From: Notolepis coatsorum
Lineage: Eukaryota > Chordata > Actinopteri > Aulopiformes > Paralepididae
Reading direction: 5' to 3'
Assembly (NCBI GenBank): GCA_963971535.1
Contig: OZ020591.1
Coordinates: 18,515,877 to 18,579,876 of the forward strand
DNA length: 64,000 bases
Shown: in pieces, positions 22,221-33,542 of the stretch
Position numbering within the stretch: the first letter of the stretch is position 1
Layout: every line of letters starts with the position of its first letter
Position numbers and translations under genes: made by a program
Notes under the pieces: model-generated
Told to the model about the DNA's origin: nothing
Seen by the model: the letters and a program-made list of their open reading frames with translations, nothing else
Databases searched by the model: none

Positions 22221-23014
22221 CAATGAAAAGGTCTTGCTGAGTTTGTTATTTGATCCAAAGAGAATGGACTCTGTTTTACCCAGCTCCTTGACCCTGACTA
22301 GTGTGCCTTTTTAACCGTATAGCTATCAAAGGATAGTTTGTTATCAGCGAGCCAGGTGCAGATTCTGCCGTGTTCCGAGCTGAGGGTTTTTTCAACCTGC
22401 AACTTATTCTTGTCAGAGACCAGCAGGGCTGAGTCGTCCGCAAACAGGAACAAGTTGCAGTCACAGGCTGACGACATGTCATTTGCATAAATTAGGAACA
22501 GTATCCTAGTATGCTTCCTTGTGGAACACCACAGCTCACTGTGAGGGGGGGGATAGAGTACCGTTTACCTCTACCATCTGTTCTCTCCCCTCCAGGTAGG
22601 ATTGCATCCAGCTCACTGATAAACTATCAAAACCAATTGCTTTTAGCTTGTCAATCAGAATGGAGTGATTGACAGTGTCGAAGGCCTTTTGTAGGTCCAG
22701 CATGACCATGCCGCAGTATTTGCCCACGTCCACCTCTTGTTTGATGTGGTCGTTCAAATAGAGAAGGCATGTGTCAGTGGAGTGGGACGTTCTGAAGCCA
22801 GATTGGAATTCGTAGATTAGATTTTTTTCCGCCAGGTACTTTTCGACCTGTTTGTAGACTATTTTCTCCATGACTTTCGAGATGGAGGTAAGGATAGAAA
22901 CAGGGCGGTAGTTGCCTGGGTCTAATTTACTGCAGAGGGGTCTCTCGCAATTTTGAAGTCCTTGGGGACGTGTCCCTGTTTTATGGAGAGGTTTATTATG
23001 TGTGTGATGACTGG

Positions 23015-25234
23015 TGTAACTGAGGGGTTACAAAACCCTGACTGTATTAAAGATTGTGATAGATTAAACCACTGCTAGGTATGTACTTTAATTACTGGCC
23101 GAATCGAATAGATATGGTGGACACTCATAATAACACGGCATTGACAAAGAAATAGTATTTGAGGGTATTTTATTATTATGCAACATTAGGTTACAGAATG
23201 AGAATTAGGGTCGCGCTTGTATGGCGAAGAATATGCATAAAGTCAGTCAGTAGCATAAATCACTGGGAATAGAATGATTCCTACGATGGGTACTAGGCTG
23301 ACGCCACCTGGCGTATAATAGCAATTATAGAAGGCAACGCTGGTACCGCCTGGAGACACTGGGTTCCTCTCAGAGTTGTAAGGTCTAGAGGATAGAGGAA
23401 TGTTCGGATACTCAGTCTGATTCAATGAAGAATAAGGGGGTTCACGTACAGAAGCCAGTCCTTGTAAATCCAACGATCAGCAACAAAAGCAATAACTGTA
23501 ATCCAATGCTCGATAGCAAACGATGATAGCTAGCCAGCCTCGGTCCATGAGGCCAGCCCGAATGTAAATCCTCACGAGGTTAAATCCCAAACGACAGTGG
23601 GAATTAACGATGCTCTTCTCCGGGTAACACGTTCCACAATCAATATAATCCAACCAGTAATGGTTCTGCAATCGCCGCCGCTGGTTCTCCTGTGCACATG
23701 TCCAGCAGGTTCTCTGACTAGGCCTCCTCGTGTGCTGGTACTAAGGCATTTAGTCCACGCGCACTGGCTAAGGTCCACTAGCTAACACGAACGAACCGCT
23801 GGGTAATGCTACACACGAACGAACTGTGGTTGGCACGATATACAATAAATGAACAACTATTTACTTCACATTAAACTAAGTCGAACTTGAAGTTACTGCA
23901 TTAAACTCCGACACTTTACTATTCAATTCGCACGTGGTTCTCAATGCTCTGTTAGACGCACGGTTGCTCACTTCACTGTTACCGAACACGTACTGCCCAG
24001 GGGCGGATTTAGGATTGTAGGAGATCCGGGGCTTAGCCCAGATGCCCCCCCCCCCCCCCCCTTTTTTTTTTTTTTTTTTATATATTTTTTTAAATATATG
24101 TATATTTTTTTTTTAGTTTTTGGGCAGGCAAGGGGTGGTTTGGAGGGGGTCCGGCACAACCCCCTCCACGACAGATTTTTTTTAAATTTAATGAACCTGT
24201 ACGTGCAATTTCCTGCAATATAGAGCCTTCAATCTTGACCAATAAAGCTGCTCTTTTCACTATAAAACTCAGTTAACCATAACGTAGTTATGGTTAGATT
24301 TATATATTGGGGGGGGATATATCATATTTTTCCTATAATCAAAAAGTGGTGGAGCAAGATCATACCTTTGCTCCCCCAAGTTCAATAGTGGGAGAGCAGA
24401 GATGCTCCGAATGCTCTTATGGCCAGGCGTCTATGATTCACTGATACAAAGTAAAATAGTGCAGTGCAATAAAATAGTTAGTCAAATAGAATAAAATAAT
24501 GCAATAGTGCATTGCAATAAAATCGTTATCATCGTATTTTTTCGGGAGGCCGGTAAGGAGTGCATTACAGTAGTCGAGTTGGCTTGAGATAAAGGCATGG
24601 ATCTGGTTTTCAGCATCCTTTTGATTTATAAATGGCCGTACTTTAGCTATGTTTCTAAGGTGGAAGAATTAAGTTTTTGTCAACTTGTTGATTGTGATTT
24701 AAAGCTTAGGTCTGAGTCTACCATAACACCAAGACTTAACTCACTCAAATACAGTTAGCAGCTGGATAGACCACAGATGGAAATTAGCTTCTGCTAAATC
24801 TGGTGCAAACATATTTTCATGTAACAATGATGAATTCAAAAAAAAAAAAAAAAAAAAAAAAAATTTAAATAGATTCGGGGCTTTTCAGAATACATCCGGG
24901 GCTTGAGCCCAGGTAGCCACCCCCTAGCTCCGCCCCTGGCCGTGTACACCTGCGCCGTATATATACTTAAGTGATTATCTAGTCCCAAACCTCAGTTCTT
25001 GTCTGGAATCAATACGCTGTCTCCGGGCATGTTACGACATGCCTGGGTTCGTCTTTGAACCTGACTTTGGGGGCTTGCGGGCTGGCGCCTACGGGCGTTA
25101 TCCAATAAGGAGAGCGAATATTACTATGGTTCGAACGCAGGTTTAAAGGGATATACTGTGTATATATAAATGATATACAATGTATATAAAACAATAAATG
25201 TAGATTCTCAGCTTTAATCTGGCCCTTCACAACA
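23015..25234 (-). mobile_element. Solo LTR (older copy), itself interrupted
   Basis: Begins TGTAACTGAGG and ends CCCTTCACAACA, flanked by a 5-bp target duplication ACTGG (23010-23014 and 25235-25239). Apart from the insert at 23998-24938 it matches the reverse complement of the LTR at 35677-36472. It lies in the middle of a LINE reverse transcriptase. No internal retroviral genes remain. Confidence 0.85.
23998..24938. mobile_element. hAT-like non-autonomous element in the solo LTR
   Basis: Ends CAGGGGCGGATTTAGG and the complement of CTAGCTCCGCCCCTG are inverted. Interior has C/T and A homopolymers (24045-24080, 24839-24863) and a LINE-like fragment (about 24530-24650; minus strand encodes SSQLDYCNALLTGLP). 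I could not find a clean 8-bp target duplication, so the superfamily call rests on the ends. Confidence 0.6.
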
Positions 25235-25345
25235 ACTGGGGTGATGGCGGCTGCTGAGTCTCTGAGGAATTTGGAGGGGATGTTGTCATGGCCAGTGGCC
25301 TTGTTAGGTTGGAGGGCGCTACATTTTTTTAGTACCTCATCGGTT

Positions 25346-25494
25346 GTTGTGTATGTCATATATTATGATGAATTGAAAATGAGGGACCCTGATGTAAACA
25401 AGACGAAAGTCTTTCTCTGGTCTGCATCCCCTTAACAATTGTGTGTATTGAGCTGTACTGTATTGTACCCATTCTGCAATTTGTTAATAAAGTT

Positions 25495-25548
<54 letters not shown>

Positions 25549-25550
25549 GC
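25346..25550 (+). mobile_element. LINE 3' tail fragment
   Basis: Member of the (TCAA)n tail family with 13 or so terminal repeats (25497-25548). It abuts the reverse-oriented LINE. Confidence 0.8.
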
Positions 25551-25699
25551 AGCACTCTAACCCCATATGCTTGCCTGTAACTAATATGTAGAATTATTGT
25601 TTGTTTGTACATTGTCTGTACAATATTTTGCATGATGTGTTTTTAACCTGTTCTTAATTACCTGTATGCCATATGTTATGCTTTCTTTTTTAGTGGCTT

Positions 25700-26264
25700 C
25701 AAGGGGCGGGGCGTGGGGTGCCGCGTGACGCACACGTAGCTGATTGGTCCGGCCCTCCCTGACGTCGCCACGAAATACGGAAATGTCATGCAGTATCTCG
25801 TCCTTGCCACCAGGGGCACCACACTCCATCATGGCTTCACCTCGTTGTCTGTGGCTATAACGAGCTAATGCTGCTAATCTCTAACGTTAACTCTCTGAAC
25901 AGATCTAGATGCAGTGATCGTGTAAAGAACGGACTAACTGCAGCTGCTGGAGACACATCTGAACTAAGGAGGAGTCGAGACTGGCCGTAAACTTCAGAGT
26001 GTTGTGAAAGTGAGATGAAGAAACACAAAGCAGGTTTGTTTAATCAGAAGCTCCTTTGGACATTATTCTTTGATCAATAGGTATATGTTCCCGTTTGTGA
26101 TTACGGTATTTCACAATTGCCTAACCTTAAATAATGTACCCAACAGTTAGACCAGCGGTGCTGCCATATATAAAACATTAGATGCGACATTACGCCATAA
26201 ATCATGGGATAACCGTCCGCCATCTTACCTGGATATTGTTTAGGCAGCAACTATGTTTGTCGGC
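25700..26264 (+). repeat. Right arm of the inverted duplication; promoter-like
   Basis: Reverse complement of 16331-16741 plus 18606-18752, with an intact AGCTCGTTATAGCC-equivalent at its centre (25852-25865), so it represents the site before the retroelement insertion. The + strand starts with a GC box (GGGGCGGGG, 25703-25711), then CCAAT-type TGATTGGTCC (25741) and a CRE-like TGACGTC (25761). This looks like a CpG promoter and 5' exon. The preceding 150 bases (25551-25699) hold nothing I recognise. Confidence 0.8.
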
Positions 26265-26405
26265 TGTGCAGCCTAGTTACTGTACTAACATGATCAGAGA
26301 GACTAGTGCAGCCTAGTTACTGTACTAACATGATCAGAGAGACTAGTGCAGCCTAGTTACTGTACTAACATGATCAGAGAGACTAGTGCAGCCTAGTTAC
26401 TGTAC
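26265..26405 (-). repeat. 40-bp dispersed satellite, reverse
   Basis: About 3.5 copies of the 40-bp unit (GCAGCCTAGTTACTGTACTA...), directly next to the inverted-duplication arm. At the other arm the same satellite lies beyond two LINE tails, so satellite and arm were duplicated together. Confidence 0.9.
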
Positions 26406-26834
26406 TTGTGACCGGTGTACTCTGACGGCGTTGTGTTAAGGACGACAGACATGGATGACTGTTGACGGACTTTATTTCCCTCCTGTTAGGTTACAAAGGC
26501 AACAATATGCAGCAGCATTAGGAACACGACATCTGCAGCACGAGCCCACGGAGTTCCAGGTGGGGCTGGCTTATAAGAATGACACATTTTAATACATACA
26601 ATTACATTGGAAAAATATACACAATTGAATACAAAACGGACACATGGGAGCTACTGTACACACATACCTGTTAGGTTACAAAGGCAACAATATGCAGCAG
26701 CATTAGGAACACGACATCTGCAGCACGAGCTATGGTTGAGAAAAGACGTCCCAGGTGGCCAGCATACTCGGCCCAATTCCGGCTACCGGTCGGCACACTC
26801 GGCATATGTCCGGCACGGCACGCCAACGATGAGC
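26406..26834. repeat. Direct duplication around a module shared with 50 kb
   Basis: A 62-bp block starting CTGTTAGGTTACAAAGGCAA occurs at 26482-26545 and 26669-26730. Between them CCCACGGAGTTCCAGGTGGG recurs at 50456-50475. No gene is seen. Confidence 0.7.
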
Positions 26835-27290
26835 CGGATCTGGCGCGGTAATGGTTGCCGGGGCAGAGCCGACTCGCGCTCGCCAAAGATAAACCGGCTC
26901 TGGCCCGGCAATGGTTGCCGGGGCGGAGCCGACTCGCGCTCGCCAAAGATAAACCGGCTCTGGCCCGGCAATGGTTGCCGGGGCGGAGCCGACTCGGGCT
27001 CGCCAAAGATAAACCGGCTCTGGCCCGGCAATGGTTGCCGGGGCTGAGCCGACTCGGGCTCGCCAAAGATAAACCGGCTCTGGCCCGGCAATGGTTGCCG
27101 GGGCTGAGCCGACTCGGGCTCGCCAAAGATAAACCGGCTCTGGCCCGGCTCGGCTTGCCGTGCCAGAGCCGACTCGGGCTCGCCAAAGATAAACCGGCTC
27201 TGGCACGGCAATGGTTGCCGGGGCAGAGCCGACTCGGGCTCGCCAAAGATAAACCGGCTCTGGCTCGGCAATGGTTTGCGGCGTCGTTTC
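26835..27290. repeat. 60-bp GC-rich minisatellite
   Basis: About 7.5 units of exactly 60 bp with few substitutions (AGATAAACCGGCTCTGGCCC ... GGGGCGGAGCCGACTCG). Because 60 is a multiple of 3 and stops are rare, several long frames run through it on both strands; these are repeat artefacts unless expression is shown. Confidence 0.95.
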
Positions 27291-27546
27291 TTGCGCTAGC
27301 CTCTTGTTAGCCAGCATTGCCTTAATAGCTTTGAGCTAAGGATCTTTGCCGATGCATAAAGTATTGTTTATAGTGCATTTCTTGCCACCTTATAGCATTT
27401 GTACATTTGTATGACCGTCTATAATGCTCCCGTTAGGTTTTTCCGGACGTTTTGGTAATGATTTTCACTATAAAATCATATTTCTAAATGACAGGAAGTT
27501 GATAAACTGGCCGGAATAGCTTTGAGCTAACGGATCTTTGCCGATG

Positions 27547-27665
27547 CATTCCATTCTAAACGTAACGTTAGTTGTTCAAAACATTACCCGTCTATATAAT
27601 TTGTTCCTCAACGTTATATAGACGGGTCATGTTTTGTAAACTAACGTTATGTTTAGAATGGAATG
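27547..27665. repeat. Imperfect palindrome
   Basis: CATTCCATTCTAAAC at the left and its complement at the right enclose arms of about 55 bp around TTTGTTCCTCAACG. It fits a small foldback element. Confidence 0.75.
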
Positions 27666-28066
27666 AATACGGGTCGGGAAAGATAGTTAGCTCAAAGCTA
27701 ATCCGGAAGGACAGCTAACAGTATAGCTATACTGTCTAACTGTGATGCATTTTCTGTTTGCAGTCCAATGTTCACCAAAACACACACCCACACACTTATA
27801 ATTTGTTCCTCAACGTTATATAGACAGGTCATGTTTTGTAAACTAACGTTATGTTTAGAATGGAATGAATACATGGGTCGGGAAAGATAGTTAGCTCAAA
27901 GCTAATCTGGAAGGACAGCTAACAGTAGCTACTGTCTAACTGTGATGCATTTTCTGTTTGCAGTCCAATGTTCACCAAAACACACACCCACACACTTATA
28001 ATTTGTTCCTCAACGTTATATAGACAGGTCATGTTTTGTAAACTAACGTTTAGAATGGAATGAATA
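27598..28066. repeat. ~200-bp tandem repeat
   Basis: The block beginning TAATTTGTTCCTCAACGTTA starts at 27598, 27799 and 27999. The first copy contains the right arm of the preceding palindrome. No gene is seen. Confidence 0.85.
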
Positions 28067-29361
28067 CTAACACAACACAGACTGCAGCTCCCCAAGCTAA
28101 CACAAGCTAACACAACACAGACTGCAGCTCCCCAAGCTAACACAAGCTAACACAACACAGACTGCAGCTCCCCAAGCTAACACAAGCTAACACAACACAG
28201 ACTGCAGCTCCCCAAGCTAACACAAGCTAACACAACACAGACTGCAGCTCCCCAAGCTAACACAACACAGACTGCAGCTCCCCAAGCTAACACAAGCTAA
28301 CACAACATGGACTGCAGCTCCCCAAGCTAACACAAGCTAACACAACACGGACTGCAGCTCCCCAAGCTAACACAAGCTAACACAACACAGACTGCAGCTC
28401 CCCAAGCTAAGACAAGCTAACACAACACAGACTGCAGCTCCCCAAGCTAACACAAGCTAACACAACATGGACTGCAGCTCCCCAAGCTAACACAAGCTAA
28501 CACAACACGGACTGCAGCTCCCCAAGCTAACACAAGCTAACACAACACAGACTGCAGCTCCCCAAGCTAACACAAGCTAACACAACACAGACTGCAGCTC
28601 CCCAAGCTAACACAAGCTAACACAACATGGACTGCAGCTCCCCAAGCTAACACAAGCTAACACAACACGGACTGCAGCTCCCCAAGCTAACACAAGCTAA
28701 CACAACACAGACTGCAGCTCCCCAAGCTAACACAAGCTAACACAACATGGACTGCAGCTCCCCAAGCTAACACAAGCTAACACAACACGGACTGCAGCTC
28801 CCCAAGCTAACACAAGCTAACACAACACAGACTGCAGCTCCCCAAGCTAACACAAGCTAACACAACATGGACTGCAGCTCCCCAAGCTAACACAAGCTAA
28901 CACAACACGGACTGCAGCTCCCCAAGCTAACACAAGCTAACACAACACAGACTGCAGCTCCCAAAGCTAACACAAGCTAACACAACACAGACTGCAGCTC
29001 CCAAAGCTAACACAAGCTAACACAACACAGACTGCAGCTCCCCAAGCTAACACAAGCTAACACAACACAGACTGCAGCTCCCCAAGCTAACACAAGCTAA
29101 CACAACATGGACTGCAGCTCCCCAAGCTAACACAAGCTAACACAACACGGACTGCAGCTCCCCAAGCTAACACAAGCTAACACAACACAGACTGCAGCTC
29201 CCAAAGCTAACACAAGCTAACACAACACAGACTGCAGCTCCCCAAGCTAACACAAGCTAACACAACACGGACTGCAGCTCCCCAAGCTAACACAAGTTAA
29301 CACAACACAGACTGCAGCTCCCCAAGCTAACACAAGCTAACACAACATGGACTGCAGCTCC
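28067..29361. repeat. 40-bp satellite array with ~32 units
   Basis: Units of CACAAGCTAACACAACACAG plus ACTGCAGCTCCCCAAGCTAA, nearly identical. Three variants (ACACAG, ACATGG, ACACGG) alternate, giving a 120-bp higher-order register around 28621-28980. It is unrelated to the other 40-bp satellite. Confidence 0.95.
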
Positions 29362-29362
29362 A

Positions 29363-29475
29363 TGTAGCAGGATGTCTCTGGTGTTCAGGCTGGGAGACTG
29401 TAGCAGGATGTCTCTGGTGTTCAGGCTGGGAGACTGTAGCAGGATGTCTCTGGTGTTCAGGCTGGGAGACTGTAG
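29363..29475. repeat. 36-bp minisatellite, 3 units
   Basis: TAGCAGGATGTCTCTGGTGT and following 16 bases repeated three times directly after the satellite array. Confidence 0.9.
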
Positions 29476-29603
29476 CACTGCAGGATGTCTCTGCCACATG
29501 TGATGGTAATGAAAGAGAAACACGAGCAACTCTGTTGTATATATGAGCCACAGACTGGAGACATGAAGAGTGTCCACACTTCAACACAATAGGCAGGTGA
29601 GAC

Positions 29604-29909
<306 letters not shown>

Positions 29910-30062
29910 CACCAGAACGGTAGAGTCCAGTGCAGCTGAGGGCCAGTCCAGATCATAGAAGCATATGGACTGACTGGACTCACAGGCTGTAAATCAGCAC
30001 AGCCTCCTCTTTATTTGACACTCGCTGTACAGGTCAGGCGGGGGGGGGGGGGGTTCTACTGT

Positions 30063-30187
30063 ATCTAGAAGCTCATACTGGCTGCATATCTACTGTCTTA
30101 TCTAGAAGCTCATGGCTGCATATCTCTTCTACTGTCTGTCTAGAAGCTCATACTGGCTGCATATCCTTTCTACTGTATAGAAGCTCA
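30063..30187. repeat. Short direct repeats
   Basis: TCTAGAAGCTCATACTGGCT-type units repeated three to four times imperfectly. A G run precedes at 30039-30052. Confidence 0.7.
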
Positions 30188-30344
30188 TTGGTTTGTAAAT
30201 TGACTAGATTTTCTAGAGATTTTTAGTTTTTAATTGTATGTTTTGTAATCTGTATCTGTCGTTACCAGTTAGTCGTGTTACTTTGCTCGTATTCACTGTT
30301 CTGGTGGTTCTAGTTGTACGCCTGGATCTGGTGTTCTTTGACCG

Positions 30345-30567
30345 TGTCCTATATGCCCTGTAAATATATGTACAGATACCGAGATGTCACAAATATGTTA
30401 CCTGTTACCTGTTTATTGCACAATGTTGTTTTTTTATTGGATTCTATTATATGTTGTACCACGTATTGCACATTGTTGCGGGCAAGACCACCCGCATTTC
30501 ATTGTATACTTGTATGCCGTGACAATTAAAACTCTTGACTTGACTTGACTTGACTTGACTTGACCCT
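30345..30567 (+). mobile_element. LINE 3' tail (TTGAC-ended)
   Basis: Matches the 3' UTR of the LINE at 20000-21890 (TATGCCGTGACAATTAAAAC) but ends in (TTGAC)n. Confidence 0.8.
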
Positions 30568-30589
30568 GCTACACTTCATCTCAAAACAA

Positions 30590-31270
30590 ACTGGTCAGAC
30601 TACATGTTTGACCTTACTCCTAGAACCCACCTCGCCCCTGCCCACGTGACAATGGCTTAGAGTAGACGACAGAGTGCAGCAACTTGCAATGGGCCTGTCT
30701 ACAAGATACACTATACACGATCAAGGTACCCATATGTGTACATATCAAAATACTTCCCAAAGGTCAGTGAATACCACGACCACAACACCATAGAGGGAGC
30801 TCCACAAATCATGTTAAACCCAGATTCGGCTCAAACAGGAACACGTTTCGCAATTATGCCACATCAATGTGGAACGCCCTACCCAAAGCTGTAAAGGAAT
30901 GTGAATCACTACCCACTTTCAAAACCACTCTCAAAGAACACCTACGGGAGACTGCAATTCGAAACTGGCCCCTGTAAATGTCCTAACCCAACCCAATGTA
31001 CAGTCAATTACCAAACATGGTTTTGTCAATATGTACAGTTGCTTGTGCAGTTGTACAGTGTCCAGTGTTCACCCCTACCCAACCTACCCAACCCCCCCCC
31101 ACCCCACCCACCTATAATGTATACGTTTTCATAAATGTATAGCCTCTGATGAATTGAAAATGGGGACCCTGATGCAAGACGAAAGTCTTTCTCTGGTCTG
31201 CATCCCCTTAACAATTGTGTGTATTGAGCTGTACTGTATTGTACCCATTCTGCAATCTGTTAATAAAGTT

Positions 31271-31302
<32 letters not shown>
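30590..31302 (+). mobile_element. LINE ORF2 C-terminus and 3' tail
   Basis: The longest 5' extension of the (TCAA)n LINE family here: codons for the ORF2 C-terminus (YATSMWNALPKAVKECESLP) at 30857-30916, then the conserved tail and (TCAA)n to 31302. Frameshifts are present upstream. Confidence 0.8.
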
Positions 31303-31305
<3 letters not shown>

Positions 31306-31526
31306 ACAACATTTTCACTGTAAAGTATATAAAAACGAAGTTATTGAACTTTAAACTTGAAACAAATACTATACTGCCTATAATTGCTCATATGTGTACA
31401 TTTTCCATTAATCATATTATAGATATTTTTTATTTTCTATATGTGATCCACTCCCCCCTCCCCCCTCCCCCCTCCCCCTGCTATGCTGAAAAAAAAGTGA
31501 ACATTTCATGTTATTGCATCAGCCAG
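31303..31526. other. Unassigned AT-rich sequence with CT-rich run
   Basis: No gene seen. A (TCCCCCC)n run is at 31450-31479. Confidence 0.5.
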
Positions 31527-31790
31527 ATGCTGCGTTCACGTTACGTGGGAAGAAGCGGAAACCAGAGGACATCTCGTTGCTACAACTAAGCTTCACGCGT
31601 TGACTCAATGAAACGCCCACATCCATACTTCCGCAATTCGTGACGCGAAGTGGGAGATCGGGGTCTATGAAAAAATCCCATATGTCCTAGACTATATAGG
31701 AATTATAACTATAGAGGCTGACGTGAATGGTTTTTCCCAGTAGGAAGCTGGTTCTTCCACTTGAATTCCCATGTAACGTGAACGCGGCAT
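31527..31790. mobile_element. MITE with 26-bp inverted ends
   Basis: ATGCTGCGTTCACGTTACGT at the left pairs with the complement of ATGTAACGTGAACGCGGCAT at the right with two mismatches. No target duplication was fixed and the superfamily is not assigned. Confidence 0.75.
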
Positions 31791-31839
31791 GTGCTCAATG
31801 GCCGGAAGACGCTGCACTTCCGTTTGAAATCCACACGTG

Positions 31840-31866
31840 CGTTGTTCGTTCGCTTGCACATATCAG
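31840..31866 (+). other. Candidate 5' noncoding exon and splice donor
   Basis: ACATATCAGGTAAGTTAATA gives a consensus donor at 31866, and TGTTTACAG at 33471-33479 a good acceptor just upstream of the transposase ATG. Together they suggest a spliced 5' leader across the 395-bp repeats. Inference from site consensus only. Confidence 0.35.
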
Positions 31867-32223
31867 GTAAGTTAATAACAATTGTCTATATTTTATTATA
31901 GTTGACTTCAAACAGTAATTAACGTTACCAGAATAGTTTAGAAACTCGTTGACTTGTTTTATAAAAATGATATGTTTATTAGCAACGCCGAACCAACAGT
32001 ATACGTCGTCTTTGTAATTTAGATATATTATGGCCTTAAAGGCCCGCACTTATGTTGTATTTTTGTTCAATAATGTGACTTTCATGAAGAGGGGAACATT
32101 TTGTATCGTAATTGAGCCAGTTTTTGCGTTTTTATCAAACATTTGTGCACATGGCTAGCGCTGCTCTGTTGTTGTGGTTGTGTTAGATATGCTAAGCTAA
32201 CGTTACTGTTGTTGTGGTTAATT

Positions 32224-33255
32224 GTGTTAGATATGCTAAGCTAACGTTACATATCGAACCGATATGCTTATTTGGTCTAATCTTATACATGGTACCACGT
32301 GTGCCACTACCCGAACGTAAGATTAGATAAGATATAAGCTCCTATCGGTTCGATGATATAATTAACGTTAGCTCAACATGTACTTGTCTAGGTTCTGCCA
32401 GCATGCACTGATCAAAGGCCATTTGCGGTGAGCACGTGGATATTTTAATATGGATAATGCGTGCAGGGCAGCAGGGGCTCTGAGACTGAATTGCAGGTTA
32501 AACTCTATATTAAATTATGGGTATAGTTTACAACAGTAGCTAGGGTTAAGATGATCACGCGCACGTTATATGGATTAAAATATCCACGTGTGCTCGGCTC
32601 CCTAGCTCTGTTGTGGTTGTGTTAGATATGCTAAGCTAACGTTACATATCGAACCGATATGCTTATTTGATCTAATCTTATACATGGTACCACGTGTGCC
32701 ACTACCCGAACGTAAGATTAGATAAGATATAAGCTCCTATCGGTTCGATGATATAATTAACGTTAGCTCAACATGTACTTGTCTAGGTTCTGCCAGCATG
32801 CACTGATCAAAGGCCATTTGCGGTGAGCACGTGGATATTTTAATATGGATAATGCGTGCAGGGCAGCAGGGGCTCTGAGACTGAATTGCAGGTTAAACCC
32901 TATATTAAATTATGGGTATAGTTTACAACAGTAGCTAGGGTTAAGATGATCACGCGCACGTTATATGGATTAAAATATCCACGTGTGCTCGGCTCCCTAG
33001 CTCTGTTGTGGTTGTGTTAGATATGCTAAGCTAACGTTACATATCGAACCGATATGCTTATTTGATCTAATCTTATACATGGTACCACGTGTGCCACTAC
33101 CCGAACGTAAGATTAGATAAGATATAAGCTCCTATCGGTTCGATGATATAATTAACGTTAGCTCAACATGTACTTGTCTAGGTTCTGCCAGCACTATAGT
33201 CAAAGCCATTTGCGGTGAGCACGTGGATATTTTAATATGGATCATAATGCGTGCA
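32224..33255. repeat. 395-bp tandem repeat, 2.6 copies
   Basis: GTGTTAGATATGCTAAGCTA starts at 32224, 32619 and 33014, period 395, nearly identical copies. Each unit contains nested inverted repeats: ATCGAACCGAT against ATCGGTTCGAT, GATCTAATCTTA against TAAGATTAGAT, and GCACGTGGATATTTTA against TAAAATATCCACGTG. It sits directly upstream of the transposase gene. Confidence 0.9.
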
Positions 33256-33542
33256 GGGCAGCCACTTTTTCCTCCGTGATGGTATAAAACTTGTGATTTG
33301 GGTTTCTGTTTTTGTCATTAGTACAACGCGTAACACAGCTCATTGGCATTGTGAAGGACTGAAGAAAATTCCGCCTGATTGTCTTTAATTTGCCATCCGT
33401 TTCTCCACTAAATGATGATGCAGGATACATATTATCTGCTGTACATGTAATCTACTGTTTAAATTTGTGTGTTTACAGTGTCTGCCCAGGCCAGGAGTGA
33501 CAACATCCTCCCAACTGTAAAAAGTACGTGGTACTAATTGTC

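Larger units (their letters stand above)
22221..25345 (-). pseudogene. LINE reverse transcriptase, reverse, split by an LTR
   Basis: Read on the minus strand, the 25345-25240 part encodes a reverse transcriptase palm entry (ALQPNKATGHDNIPSKFLRD). After the LTR insertion at 23015-25234 the frame resumes through NYRPVSILTSISKVMEKIV and KAFDTVNHSILIDKLKA (22536-22930). It ends near 22222 with the FADDSALLV catalytic block and LGKTESILFGSN. Frameshifts break it. It is distinct from the LINE at 20000-21890. Confidence 0.85.

Noticed and set aside
26671-27317. Overlapping 146-195 aa frames through the 60-bp repeats
   Set aside because: Frames are open only because the unit is a stop-poor multiple of three; no start context, domain or flanking exon supports a gene.
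28067-29361. CRISPR-like array of direct repeats
   Set aside because: The 40-bp units are contiguous with no unique spacers, and the window is eukaryotic.
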